Part shown: piece by piece, positions 1-12,100 of the stretch | Layout: every line of letters starts with the position of its first letter | Position numbering within the stretch: the stretch's first letter is position 1 | Assembly (NCBI GenBank): GCA_031841125.1 | Contig: CM063110.1 | Location: forward strand, 29,198,678 to 29,262,677 | Direction of reading: 5' to 3' | DNA length: 64,000 bases | Source: Acanthococcus lagerstroemiae | Lineage: Eukaryota > Arthropoda > Insecta > Hemiptera > Eriococcidae | Notes under the pieces: generated by a model | What the model was told of the DNA's origin: nothing | Databases searched by the model: none | The model's input: the letters and a program-made list of their open reading frames with translations, nothing else | Made by a program: the position numbers and the translations under genes

Positions 1-612
1 GGGAAAATAGGAAGCTTGAACAGAAAGCTTTTTTGGGAGGAGGGGCGAATTGTCTACACTATTGGTTAGTATTCCTATCTTTATGTATTATAGGCCCAGT
101 TTTTGGTGTGAACAGAATAGAATGTGAATGAGATATTTTGGGAGATGAACGGAGTAAAATGGATCATTTTTTGGCCAGGATGGTTGAAAAAAGGAATGGA
201 ATAACAACTAAACTCCATAATTTTTACCAAGCAGAATGGGAATGGGAACCTTACTAGGAAAATCTCTTTTATAGAACTTTTATAATTTTCTAATAATAAA
301 CAAAACACATCAACAAATGGAACAAGGACGCGTTAAATTAAGTACCTATATGAAGAGTTTGGAATAGAATCAAATTTCAATGTGGAAGGACTAAAAGGAA
401 CCTAATAAGAACTACCCCTGTTAAGTTTGACTATTTCTGTCAAAAACAACATTACTAAACAATTGGAAATGTGTGTTTTGGTTGAATATTATCCATTTGC
501 ACTTTTAAATTAAATCACATTGGGGCAAATTGAACAGTTGTCCAACTCCCTCCTGGCTCAACTAACTACAGTATGTCTTCTTTCTCATTGTGTATCACTT
601 TATATAGTAGCC
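1..612. other. Left-edge non-coding stretch
   Basis: AT-rich sequence with no coding signal I trust; the open frames are short and lack codon structure. I see no repeat here that recurs elsewhere in the window. Confidence 0.5.
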
Positions 613-912
613 CAGTGCTGCCAGATAAGAAGTTGAAACTTGTACCAGCAAAGACAATATCCAAGATTGTACCAGATATCAAATAAAGTATAGGTGCCAG
701 TTAAAATGTGTGATATTTGAAATTGTATCAAAATCTTTAAAATGTACCAAAATCTGCTGATTATATTAAAATACAAAAAGTAACAATACTTATCAGAAAC
801 TGTAGGTAGGTACCTTATCTTACCAAGAATGATGAAGATGTGCCAAAAAGCACCAGAATTGTTGAAGTACCAGAAAAGAATCTGGTGCAAATTATCGAAT
901 ATGGCCACACTG
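613..912. mobile_element. MITE-like element, CAGTGYTGYCA ends (copy 1)
   Basis: A 300-bp unit whose left end reads CAGTGCTGCCAGATAAG and whose right end reads ATGGCCACACTG, an imperfect inverted repeat. Its interior (GTACCAGCAA, ATTGTACCAGAT, TCAAATAAA, AAATGTACCAAAAT) is shared in order with 22330-22659. Two similar ends plus a second copy in the window indicate a short non-autonomous DNA element. The ends resemble those of hAT-type elements, but I see no clean 8-bp target duplication, so the superfamily is a guess. Confidence 0.6.
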
Positions 913-1282
913 AATGACATTCTGCTCCCACTACTGCCTGTAAGATTCAGTTGGAAAACTGCTTTCTGGTGAACGGGAATATGGGGCAACAGGGTTGACT
1001 AAAATTAAAATTATTTGCTATCAGTTCTTCATACTGCATGTCATATGCTATATTAGTACGTTGCTAGGTCAAAAAAGTTCCGAGGCAATGAGTTCTCCAT
1101 CATGTACACTGTTCGAGTCATCAGTCACCCAACTCACCCGTTACCCTAGTTTTAATTTTAAACCCTCTACAAGTATTACATATATGCCTGCTGTTCACGG
1201 GCCAGACCTCGAAGTCCGCCAGCATTTGGATGCCACATTTCACCTGACTTTTTGGAGTACCTGCCACAGTTCTGTGTTGCAG

Positions 1283-1494
1283 ATTATCCCAAACTACCGC
1301 TGCTGAAGGCCGAAGAGAAGATGAAGTTTGAGTATCCGGAGATCAAATACGGCAAAAATAAGAAAGCGAGTACCGCGAGTAAGACGCAACCACCTCGGGA
1401 TCCCTACGCCACTGAGCAGCCGACGATGATGTGGCCGGTGTGTGTGCTCATGTTCGTCATGTTCTCCGTTTTCTATACCTTCTGTCGTATCTAA
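1283..1494 (+). CDS. Orphan terminal exon with C-terminal membrane segment
   Basis: The exon probably starts after a good acceptor (pyrimidine-rich tract ending TGTGTTGCAG at 1282), and the open frame runs to TAA at 1492-1494. It encodes about 70 residues: a basic/acidic stretch (LLKAEEKMKFEYPEIKYGKN), a Ser/Thr/Lys/Pro-rich linker, then a hydrophobic run (MMWPVCVLMFVMFSVFYTF) six bases before the stop, as in a tail-anchored or type I membrane protein. It is more GC-rich than its surroundings and codon third positions are mixed, as expected for real coding sequence. I do not recognise the family. The rest of the gene would lie upstream of the window on the plus strand. The frame can also be read from further upstream (about 1162), so the acceptor choice is inferred. 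Confidence 0.45.
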
Positions 1495-2120
1495 AACCGG
1501 TCGTTGGTCCAAATTGTTTATCCTAGTCCTGTAGGATTGTCCATAACAGAGACACTCGGAATGGTGATGCGCCCTTCAGCTGTCGCACCACACAACTACC
1601 ATGCAGAGATGATTGACACCTACTTGTATGGATCTTCGAGAAGAGTTGATTATCAATTTCATAGGTCATTTTCTCAGTATTCTCATCGGTATGATCGTCT
1701 AACGATGAGCACATTTGCTCCATTGGAAATAGTCATTATTGTGTAAGTAAAATAAGTTTCTCTCTTTCCCACCACATTAATTACTAGATGTATTTGTATG
1801 CATTCTGCGTTAATTCTGTGATCCGTTTTAAAAATCGAAATTTCGACGTGGCCTGTGTGTGTGCTTGCTGGTAAAAGTAAATCATCAAGTTGAGTCGATT
1901 TTAATGCGAATCGTATTCGATATCCATGTATGGATATTGCTGCGTCGAACGAGCTCGTTTTTTTTTTGTTTTTTTTGTAATAATTTTTAGAGATGATTCT
2001 TTTTTTGTACAGAGTGTACTTTCTATTATTGGTAATAAAAATTTTGTTATAATATTCCTTGATAGCGAAAATTTCTTTAGGTGCGAAATGTTCTCGCGAA
2101 GGTACGAGATTGAAAACTAA
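1495..2120 (+). other. Possible 3' UTR of the orphan exon
   Basis: Non-coding sequence after the stop at 1494. The first AATAAA on this strand is at 2034-2039, so a transcript could end near 2055. Other open frames here have no recognisable content. Confidence 0.25.
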
Positions 2121-3562
2121 TGATTGAACAGGTTGGTCGTTCAATTAATAGTTCCTCAAATCCGAAAGTGATTCAAATGAATAAGTTGTAAAAACAAAAT
2201 GGCAAATGGGTCAGAAGTTACAAATTTGCCAAGTGCAAACCATGCAACATTTCTCTCCTAATTCCGGATATTTAGAATGGCCGTACAATTTCCAGTAGTA
2301 CTTCGATCCTTGATCATTCATCAAAGCCTAACCCGTAGTGGAGCACTAGCCTCAGTAATATGGACGCTGTAAAACAAAATCCTCCCAAGGGACAAGTAGA
2401 TCTGTTTTTTGAGAAAACGTAACATTATTTGAACTCAGCGAGAAAAACTGAGTAAGAATTGGTGGTTATCTCAGTTTTGTTGGTCAAATAAATGCAAATT
2501 TTCGAAGAATGGGTTAACGCCTTCAACACGGTGAATACGCAACGCCTGACGCACCAATTGATGTTTTCAAAATCTCAAATTTCCTGGGGCGAACTAATAA
2601 AACGCCAAAATCACTGGAATGGTGAGAGCTAGAGCGAAACGGTTTGAAATTTTGGATAGAGGAGACAATTTTGAATAAGACTGTCTCTTCAGCTGAAAAA
2701 AAAAATGTTTCGCCCAAAAAGAGACATGTATGGAGAAATTTTCAAAATTCGAAAAAATAAAAAATTTCGAATTAAAGACTGTTTCTTACTCAATTTTTCA
2801 CGCTGAGTTCGCATTCGGTGTTCAAATTTGGCGGTCACGCTCCATTGCCGAGATACTCTCGAAAATGTGGTCAAAATGGGTCAAATAAATGCGAATTTTC
2901 GAGGTAGGTGGGAACGCCTTCAACACGGTGAACATGCAACACCTAGTCTCTTCAACCGAAAACAAATTTTTTCGCACCAAAAAAGACCTAATGTGTATGG
3001 AGAAATCTTCAAAATTTTTAAAAATCGAAAATTTCGAATTTCAGATTGTTTTTCAGTCAGTTTTATACGCTGAGTTCGAATTCGGTGTTCATATTTAGCG
3101 GCGACGCTCCGTTGCCGAGATACACTCGAAAATGTGGTCAAAATAGGGTAATTGGTGTGTACTGTATTGCACATTGGACGCGTTGAAGGCATTACCAGAT
3201 TATTCAAAATTTCAAGAGCGTGTCGACAAACCTAAATACTGTAATGAGGGCGCCTTCCACGCGTTCAGTTTGTAATTCCACATTCGCGAATTGACGTTTT
3301 GTAAATTTCCAATTTCCCTTGGTCGAACTAATGAAACGCGAAAATCTTTGAATTGGGGGCAGCAACAGGGAAACGGTTTGAAATTTTTGTAAGAGGGAAT
3401 CATTCCGCTCCGAAACCGTTTTCCTCTAGCTCCAACCAATCCGGAGATTTTTGTGATATATTATTCCCCCCTCCCCCCAGTAAATTGGAAATTTTGAAAA
3501 TGTCAATTGGTGTGTATTGTGTTGCATATTCGAAGTGCTGAAGGCATCACCAGGCTAATAAA

Positions 3563-4110
3563 TCTTTATACTAATGGAGTGATAATTTTTCATTTCCTAC
3601 ATTTTGAGATCAACTTGCCCCCAGCTCTAATCAGTATAGAGCACATATTTGCACCAATTCGTAATTAGTACTCGCTGCTGTCAGGTATTATGTCTACATG
3701 CCCAGATAGAAACAATTTGTTTACAGGAAGTAGTTATGATTATATTCAAAATGTCGCTTCTGGTAGTACTCGTAGTTAGTTATGATACTACCTACAACAC
3801 CCCCTTTGAGTTTCTTGGAGGGAATCTAATGATGAAGAAATTTATTTAACAGTTACTTCAGTGATACAAAAACTAAAAATAACTAGTGCTAATCATTTTC
3901 ATCAGCAGCACCGCCCCAAGAGAAGCCACAAGAGGCTAGGGGCATGTTTATATCATACCTGCCAGCAGCTGGTACTAATTACAAAGTGGCACAAATATGT
4001 ACTCTATCCAGATCATTTTCATATGTAGCACCCCCCCCCCCTCCAGGGGCTGGGGCAAGTTGATCTCAAAATGTAGGAAATGAAAAATCGGCACTAGTAA
4101 AGGTTTCTTA
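3563..4110. mobile_element. Fold-back element, ~548 bp
   Basis: The left arm (about 3563-3720) and right arm (about 3940-4110) are inverted copies. They share CATTTCCTACATTTTGAGAT, CAACTTGCCCC, GAGCACATATTTGCACCA against its complement, GTAATTAGTACT.GCTGCTG and the outer ATCTTTATACTA. The arms are separated by about 220 bp. It sits inside repeat family A and carries a poly-C run (about 4028-4039) in one arm only. Confidence 0.75.
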
Positions 4111-4551
4111 CCGAATTTTCACCGTTTTCCTCTATCTCTCACCGTTCTTGAGATATTTGAATAATTTCGGAATATAGCCAGTTAGAGCAGAGCGGTTTGC
4201 AATTTTGGATAGAGTGGACATTTCGAATAGTACGTGTTCTTCAGTTTTGCTCATGCAGTCTCCAACCGAGAGATTTTCGCCGTTTACCAGTTCGCCCCAG
4301 GAAATTCGCAATCTCGGAAATGCACATTGGTGCAAATTGTATTGCAGATCGACTAAGTTTAAGGCGTTACTACATTTTTCAAAAATTCGCAAAACTGCCG
4401 GTATACACTCGAAAATGAGGTCAAAATGAATCAAAAAATGACTGTAGCTCAATTTTGACGGCGGATTTGAATTCGTCACGAAAAACTGAGTAACTAGACC
4501 CAGCGCTGACGCCGAAGCTCTCCGAAAATTTTTTGGCCTCGAAAAAGACAT

Positions 4552-5160
4552 GTGCTGAAGGCATTACCAGAATATTAGAAAATTTGAAATAAAATTGTGA
4601 CGCCCTCGAAGAATTGAATATGCTATTTCTCATACGCCAATTGACTTTTTCGAAATCGCTATTTTCTCTGGGGCGAACTAATAAAATTCAAAAATCTTTG
4701 GATTGGAGGCAGCTACAGCGAAACGGGTTGACACTTTCGAAAGAGGTGATCAGTTTGCTCTCAAAATTTCAAACCGTTTTCCTCTAGCTATCCCCAGTCC
4801 GGAGATTTTCGCGTTTTATTAGTTCCCCCCAGGAAAATTCGGAGAACGTCAATTGGTGTATGTTGAGTTGCATATTCCATGTGCTGAAGGCATTACCAGA
4901 ATATTAGAAAATTTGAAATAAAATTGCGACGCCTTCGAAGTATTGAATATGCTATTTCTCATACGCCAATTGACTTTTTCGAAATCGCAAATTTCTCTGG
5001 GGGAACTTATAAAATTCAAAAATCTTTGGATTGGAGGCAGCTACAGTGAAGCGGGTTGACACTTTTGCGAAAGGAGATCAATTTGCTCTCAAAATTTCAG
5101 ACCGTTTTCCTCTTGCTATCCCCAGTCCGGAGATTTCCGCATTTTATTAGTTTCCCCCCA
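4552..5160. repeat. Tandem duplication, ~329-bp unit
   Basis: GTGCTGAAGGCATTACCAG starts at 4552 and again at 4881. The following ~280 bp match closely, including GAATATGCTATTTCTCATAC, CGCCAATTGACTTTTTCG, GGATTGGAGGCAGCTACAG and CCGTTTTCCTCT.GCTATCC. This is a local duplication inside repeat family A. The second copy breaks off where the LINE fragment begins. Confidence 0.85.
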
Positions 5161-5169
5161 GAGAAATTC

Positions 5170-5409
5170 GCTGGCCATGTAATGCGAGACTCTGACCACA
5201 AATGGAGTAAAATAGTGACACTGTGGGCGCCTCAAAAGGGGAGGAGGAGGAGAGGTAGACCGTCAACAAGATGGCCGAATGAGCAGATCAAAAATCTCAA
5301 CCAAAATAAGCCCAGGGTTGCGAGGGACCGAAAACAGTGGAAAAACGTGACGGAGGCTTATATGCTCAGAAATGGGCGACCGAAATGTCGGTTCGCCCCT
5401 GAAAAATAG
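5170..5409 (+). mobile_element. LINE reverse-transcriptase 3'-end fragment
   Basis: One open frame to TAG at 5407-5409 reads GHVMRDSDHKWSKIVTLW, then a basic GRRRRGRPSTRW, then RVARDRKQWKN and EAYMLRNGR. This is the usual end of RTE-like endonuclease/reverse-transcriptase ORFs, whose pattern is WAGHxxRxxDxRWxxxVxxW, GRRxRGRPxxRW, A.DRxxWxxxEAF. Only the last ~80 residues remain and the polymerase core is absent, so it is a 5'-truncated dead copy. It is inserted in repeat family A right after the tandem duplication. Confidence 0.85.
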
Positions 5410-6655
5410 AAGGTACAATGGGTTGAAATTATGTGCGATGTGTGGCATATGCAACGTGTCGAAGGCGCACTTGAAAATGTGGTCAAAATGGGTCAAAAAT
5501 TGACTGTAGCTCAATTTTGACAACGGATTCAAATTTGTTTTGAAAAACTTAGTAATCAGCTCCGAAGCTCTCCGGAAGTATTTTCGGCCCACAAAAGACA
5601 TGATGTATAGTCTGGAGAAATTTTCAAAATTTTCACACCGTTACCGAGAAACACAAAATTGAAAACCTTTTTTGTGTTAGCCCCTTTGACACGTTGCTTG
5701 ATTTTGAAAATTTTGAAAATTTCTCCAAACTATACATCATGTCTTTTGTGGGCCAAAAAAATTTCCGGAGAGCTTCGGAATTTTCAAAGTTTTCAAAAAT
5801 CAAAAATTTCGAATTAAAGACTGTTTTTACTCAAATTTTTACGCTGAGTGATCCACACTCAATTTTCGACTCAGTATAGCCCCTGCCTTCAGTACAAGCA
5901 CAATTTTGACTGACTGTATCTTGGCAATGAAGGGTCAGCTCCGAATTTGGTCAACGAATTCGAACTCAGCGAGATGAATTGAGTAAGACTTGGTCGTTAT
6001 CTCAGTTATTCTGGTCTGCGAAAATTTTGCAAATTTCTCCATTATACATCAGGCATTTTTTTCGACAAAAAAATGTCTGAAGAGCCTTTGCGCCGGGACG
6101 TGGTGAAATATATTCAGCACTGCGAGGTGAATTTAAATACGTCGTCAAAATTGATCCACACTCACCTTTTGATCCATACAAGGCCTGCCCCCACTATAAC
6201 CACAACAAGAATGCTCTATTGTGACCCCTATTTTTCATTTTCAATTTACTAGTTTTCGTAAATGAGTGCTTCCATCTGTCCGTGTATTGATGTGCTACCA
6301 TTTATGTGAATTGAGTTATATTACGAATATGTGGTGGATTACCGTGATAGTTACTATAACGTTTGTGACTTAGAAAAGTAGAAGAAATTTTACTGTTTGT
6401 TCTTAAGCGAATTTATTTACTAGTGTTGATATGTAGCTAAGAATTTGGCAGGCTCCTTGCCGCATCTGGACATTCATCAGTAAGACACTTGAGTCTTCTC
6501 TGGTTCTTCCATTGAAATTATGTCTTAAGCGCCTAAAAGCGAAAACGTATGCAACTTGTATCACATTATGCAGGAGCGCCCTAAAATGAAACGCTATGCA
6601 ACTCAATTAACACGGACAAATTGAAACCAAGGTGGAAATAACGTCAAAATCGGCT

Positions 6656-6941
6656 ATTTCTACCAGGAGAATATAGGATATCGAGAGGTCTCATGTTCGC
6701 CTAATATTAGTAGCAGTATGCTGTATGCTGCATACTGATGGCTGGCTACTAGCTTCGTCATGACTGCGCCCTGACAGTTATCCAGAAACTTTGTAGTAGA
6801 AAGTCTATACAGTTATCATTTTTTAGTTATCAATTCATGCAGCTTGTAGCCAGCCATCAGCATGCAGCATGAAGCATACAGCCACGCAAGTATTAGGCGA
6901 ACATGAGACCTCTTGATACCCTATATTCTCCTGGTAGAAAT
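6656..6941. mobile_element. MITE with ~95-bp terminal inverted repeats
   Basis: The left arm from 6656 (ATTTCTACCAGGAGAATATA) is repeated inverted up to 6941 (TATATTCTCCTGGTAGAAAT). Both arms carry AGAGGTCTCATGTTCGCCTAAT and GATGGCTGGCTAC with a few mismatches; about 100 bp separate them. Both outer edges touch the trinucleotide GCT (6653-6655 and 6942-6944), a candidate 3-bp target-site duplication. A 128-codon open frame starting in the right arm at 6903 is a by-product. Confidence 0.85.
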
Positions 6942-7559
6942 GCTACATTTCAGCACTATTTGAGCGAATTCGTGTATTTTCAAATGTTAATGGAGTTGCA
7001 TATGAGCACCATTGAAGGCGTTCTCGATCTAGAATGTATAGTATGTTGCATACGCGAAAGTTCGAAGGAACATCAAATAATTTTCCCGTCAGGCATGTGT
7101 ATTGCCGTGAGAGAAAAGATTCGAAATGGCTTCGAAATGGAAACATACTATATTATATATTTGAATTACAAATTGGTAGCACTTCAACGAGAGAAACTCC
7201 AGGCTCTTGGTATGTACAATTATCGTCGCATAAAAGCTTTCGCGAGGCCTGGGGCAAATACATTTTTGAGTCCAGCCGTTGTAGTTTGAGTTGAAATGAG
7301 TGCAAATTCTTGAGTTTATTTTGTTGTATTACAAAGAGTCACCGAGGGACGTCTTTACAAGCACAACCTGGGGCGAATTGAGGCTTCGTGTGTTTTGCAG
7401 TATTCAAGGATTGTCAGTGGCGTCGGAATTTTTTGAAGGGGGGGGGCGGCGGGGTCCCAAAACACACGAAGATTTTCTTATCTCTTAAAATTTTAACATA
7501 TCCAACTAGTAGTATTCCGTATACTTGTACAGGAAACAATTAATGATTGAATCAGCACC

Positions 7560-8991
7560 GAGCTAATATAACTTCTACACTTTGAAATTTTATTTACGCA
7601 GTATAAATAAAATTAACAAAAATCGAATAATCTCAACAAAAAGACACATAAACCTAACTTGATCAGGGAAATAGATTTCGATGTACAAAAAATTAGAAAA
7701 ATCACAAAACTGATTTTAAGTAACAATCAACAATAATCATAACATCAAAAAGTTAACACAGAAATACGCTGAGATTTTCTTTCAAATTCGCCGCTGTAAC
7801 TATACGATGCAAAAAAAAAAAAGGAAAAAGGAAAATGGTAATAAAGAGAGGAGAGCGTTCGTCTCGCGAAGATTTAGTCAGACAGTCTTCTTTGTATCAC
7901 GTATACAAATTATAGTAAAAACTAAGAATAACACATACAGTGGAAAAATTACTACGCACAAACGATTCGAGTTCAAACATGCAAATCTTTCGAAAAAAAG
8001 TAGTCGTTTTCTCGTTGAACGCACGATTCATAAAACCATTTCTAATTTTCAAACTACAACGATGAGTTAGTATCCCAAGGAACATTTCAAGAAACATCGC
8101 CGTAACTCCAGCATTCAATTCTAACGTAGGACTGTTTGTTATTGAAAATGCCCTTGAAAAAGGACTTAAACATACGATTTCATTAGGTTTTCATCCTAAA
8201 GCCTTGCAATATAGATCTCGCTTTCAGTTTTGAACCGTAGACGTGATATGCTACTTTCAGATTGCAATAAACTAGAATCGTTTTTCACGAAGTATCCTAC
8301 CAACTATTCTAATTCGCAAGAGATTATCTTTTGACATGGTTGAAACTAGTCAACATATAATTGACAATATTTCGCCGCCCGAATAAAACTCATCATCGGT
8401 GCTCGGCGTTCGCACCGTAAAACTAGCACACGAACAAGACACGTAATTATAACTTCAGTCGTTATCGAATCCAATAATACAGAGAAAAAATAATAATACT
8501 CTTATTAGATACCTGCGCGATACGTAGAAATATAGGTACATTAATACAATTAAATTAAAAGGGAGTATTAAATAACATTTAAACGATACCAATCACAGAA
8601 AATAAAACACGATGTACTTACACACGAGCGGAAGACGAGACGCGGTACTCATATGTAGTCTCTTCACTACATAAGGTAAACATAATAGCGTAATGTAAAA
8701 AGAAAAAGAAAAAAAAAGTTAGAGGAACTATCCCTGAAGGGAGATTGATTTGAACGTAGATTTCCAACTAAATTATACATTTTCGAACATACGTACGGAG
8801 CGATCGCAAAAGCGTACGAAAATTTAATAAACCTCGTAACAACTGGTCGCTAATACCATATTGAAGGACGGATTAAAAAACGATGATGCTGAAAGAGAGC
8901 ATTAAGAGGATCGAGTATTTTTGCGCCACACAAAAACAAAGGAATAAAATTGAGATTCGAATCCTGCTTTGAACTACGTGGATCAATGATT
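7560..8991 (-). other. Probable 3' UTR of the DAGL gene
   Basis: Unique, AT-rich sequence directly after the lipase stop codon on the minus strand, free of the repeats that surround the gene. An AATAAA on this strand lies at 7589-7594 and an ATTAAA variant at 8823-8828. Which one is used cannot be told from sequence alone. Confidence 0.35.
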
Positions 8992-9184
8992 TCATATGAC
9001 GGTGATCTCGGCGACGTCGAGGCCAATTTCGGTTTGCTGGCACTCGAGCACGGCGTCGATGGTCTTCATTACGTTCTCGGGTAGGTGGTCGAGCAGCATA
9101 CGCGGCATGATTCGCATTTCGTTGAAATCTTCCGGCGTCGCCCATCGCATTTCAAAGTCATCGCCGTTCAACATTTTCAGTTTC
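8992..9184 (-). CDS. DAGLB: DAGL-beta terminal exon
   Basis: The acceptor TTGTTCAG precedes 9184 and the stop TGA is at 8992-8994. It encodes [20 protein letters not shown] then [20 protein letters not shown], the conserved block found near the C-terminus of animal DAGLs (pattern W.....FN.I.I.P.ML.DH.P..VM..L). It enters one base into a codon (AA from the previous exon plus G). Confidence 0.93.
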
Positions 9185-12100
9185 CTGAACAAAATCACAT
9201 TTTCGCGTTAAATCGACTGTCTCGATGAATTATAGATCGCGAGTTGAGGGAGGCGAGGTAACACATGGGACTTCGCTAAAAACCGTAAGGAATGGAGGCA
9301 TCTAACTAACAAACTAAATATCCTCGTGGAGCTAAGTTTTTGCTCTTACGGGTTCTGGAATAAGGATGATCACAAATTCAGTAATCTAAGATCATGATTT
9401 ATAGATCATTTATGTTTTCAAATCATCTGCGCATCATCGTTTTGAATCACTGGGCCTGTCTAATGTAAGCTTAACAAATTAAAAAATAGATTACTGGCGC
9501 AGATTCAAAGATTATTGGGGAGGGGGGGATCTTGGATCATAATTGTGGGGTCTTCTTGATTTTAGATCATGATTGCTAACAGGGACGGGCAAGATCACGA
9601 ATTTAGTGATCTAAAATCATGGTTCGCTGATTATTCAAAACATCTTTTTCTACATTGTGAAAAATATTATGATTTTGTGATCTTCTTAATAGTTATAATC
9701 TTTAGATCACAGTTTTAATTCCATTCTGTGATTTATTTGATTTGTGATCATAATTTTAGACAAGGATTGAAGAGATTATCACTAAAATCATGATCGGCAG
9801 CATTAGAAAATTAAAAAAGCCCACGGATTCAAATCAGAGAATTATTTTGAAAAAAGAAGATCGTGATCTTTGGAGTTTTTTGATTTTTTTTTTGATACTT
9901 ATGAGAAGATTATTTTACAGGAAGAAAAAATATTTTAGAACATGATCTGGGATCGTGTTGATCGTTTTGATCATTAGATCACGATTTTGCTCAGTTTTTG
10001 TGATCTTTTTGATTTTAAATTATAATCCCATAAAGTGATGGGTAGGATTATGAGTCTGTGGATGTATTAGGAATTTACAAATCATGATTTGCAAAATTCA
10101 TCCGAAAAATTGAAAACGTTAACAAATTCAAATAAAAATACTATTAAAAAAAATTAAAATATGAAAAAGATTTGATCTTGTGATATTATTGATTGTTTTG
10201 AACTTTGAGTCAGAAAATGATTTTGCCTTTTTGTGATCTTTCTGATCTTTGATCTTGATCTTGGGATTGGCAAAATCGTGAATCCGCTGATCTAAAATCA
10301 TAAAAAATGAAAAGGACAACACGAATTGATAACCGAAGATTATTTTGAAAAAATCTCTGATCGTGATCTTGTAATCTTTTCGATCTAGATCGTGCCTGAC
10401 TTTTGTCATTTCTTCAATTTTAAAATATTTTAAGAATCTGAAAATAGTCACAACTACTCAAATACAGAATCTAATGATATTTTGTCAGGGACGTATGGAA
10501 AAGTTTTGCCGGGGGAGGGGGGTGGATTGTGAAAGTCCCAACTGACTCAACTCAGAATTCCCACGTATCAAAGCAAAAAAATCTTTTCTCAACGTGAAAC
10601 TGCAAACGCCGTTTTCTGGTACCTCAACCAATTTTGAACAAAAATTTTATCCAGTAACAGCATCTGGTCTCAACTCAGTACCGGGCAAATAAACTTTCAT
10701 ACTGCTGATACACATTATGATCTTTAGGTTAAAAGAAGAAAATCATAAATAACAAGAAGATTATAATCCAAGACTACCACTGGGTCATTCAGATTACTAA
10801 TCTGAATGACTGTGATCGTTTTCTGGTTTTTAAAATGATCTAGGATCAGTGACAGACAAGATCATATGACCTAAGATCATCAAAAGACAGGGACGTACCG
10901 GTGGAGGGGAATCCTCCGTAGGAATTTTTTTTACTCAGCAGTTGAGAAAATGTATCATTTCAGTCAGGCGGCGTAGGGAAAATACATTTTTTTCCCTATG
11001 ATACTTGGGAACTGAGCTGAGAAGCCAAAAAGATCCAACAAGTCGACGTTTTTTTTTTTTTTTTTTTGCTTTGGTATTTCAGAATTTTGAGCTGAGTCAG
11101 TAGGAGAAATCCGACAAGTCAAAAGATTTTTTTGCTTTGATACTTGGGAATTTTGAGTTGAGTCAGTTGGGACTTTCACAATCCCCCCTCCCCAGGCAAA
11201 ACTCTTCTGTACGTCCCTACCAAAAGATCATTAAATTCTTGATTTGAATAGTCGTGACCATTTTCGGATTTCTAAAAATTTTTTTTAATTGAAGAAGTGA
11301 CAAACACAATCTAGCTCGAAAAGAATAAAAAATCACGATCAGAGATTTTTTCAAAATAATCTTCGGATATAAATTCGTGTTGCCTTTTCATTTATGATTT
11401 TAGATCAGTGAATTCACAATTTTGCCAATCCCTAGATAAAGATCAAAGATCAAAAAGATCACAAGAAGGCAAAATTGAAAACAATCAATAAAATCACAAG
11501 ATCAAATCTTTCCCGTGTGTTAATTTTTATTATTATTTTTTTAATAGTATTGTTATTTGAATTTGTTAACGCTTTCAATTTTTCGAATGAATTTTGCAAA
11601 TCATGATTTTTAAATTTCTAATAGACCCACAAACTCATTATCCTACCAATCACTTTCTAGGATCATAATATGTATTCTAAAATCAAAAAAATCATAAAAA
11701 TTAAGCAAAATCGTGATCTAACGATCAATACGATTAACACGAGCCCATAGATTATGATCTAAAATATTTTTTCTTCTTCCAAAATAATCCTCTCATAAGT
11801 ATCAAAAGACGATCAAAATGATCAAGAAACTCCAAACAACTCATTTTTTTGCAATCTATTTTTTTATTTTCTTCTTCAAAATAATTCTTCGATTTAATTA
11901 AATTTTAAATAAAAAAAATTTTAATTTAAAAAAAAAAACATTAAAAATAATTTATAAATATTTTTGATTTCACAAATCAATATTTTTCAATATTAAATTA
12001 TAATATAAATAAAAAATAATTCCAATTTTTAAAAATAAATCCGGGATATTTTTTAATGTTTTAATTCTGCAGATAATGATTTTAGAGTACTTTTTCGTTT

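Larger units (their letters stand above)
2390..6150. repeat. Patchwork of degenerate repeat family A, both orientations
   Basis: The same phrases recur many times in both orientations. Examples are AAATTTTCGAGG..GGGAACGCC, GAGTTCGAATTCGGTGTTCA with TTTGGCGGTGACGCTCCGTT, GAAGCTCTCCGGAA, ACAAAAGACATGATGTATAG, and TCTCTGGGGCGAACTAATAAAA. An inverted junction is visible at 5560-5634 against 5701-5789, where the same segment reads back on itself. Related copies occur at 15955-16235 and 16430-16600. All open frames here are by-products. The family has no coding content I can identify, so it is a non-autonomous or satellite-like dispersed repeat. Confidence 0.7.

Noticed and set aside
1504..2144. 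Further coding exons after the orphan exon (frames on both strands)
   Set aside because: They overlap antisense, follow an in-frame stop and have no splice sites in phase; more likely 3' UTR.
4552..5160. CRISPR-like or satellite array
   Set aside because: Only two units of ~329 bp, no short repeat-spacer pattern; a simple tandem duplication in eukaryotic DNA.
6903..7289. 128-codon plus-strand frame as a gene
   Set aside because: It begins inside the right arm of the MITE at 6656-6941 and has no recognisable domain.
10128..10451. 107-codon minus frame in the giant fold-back
   Set aside because: It is a translation of GATC/ATTTT-type repeat words; the mirrored arm does not keep the frame.
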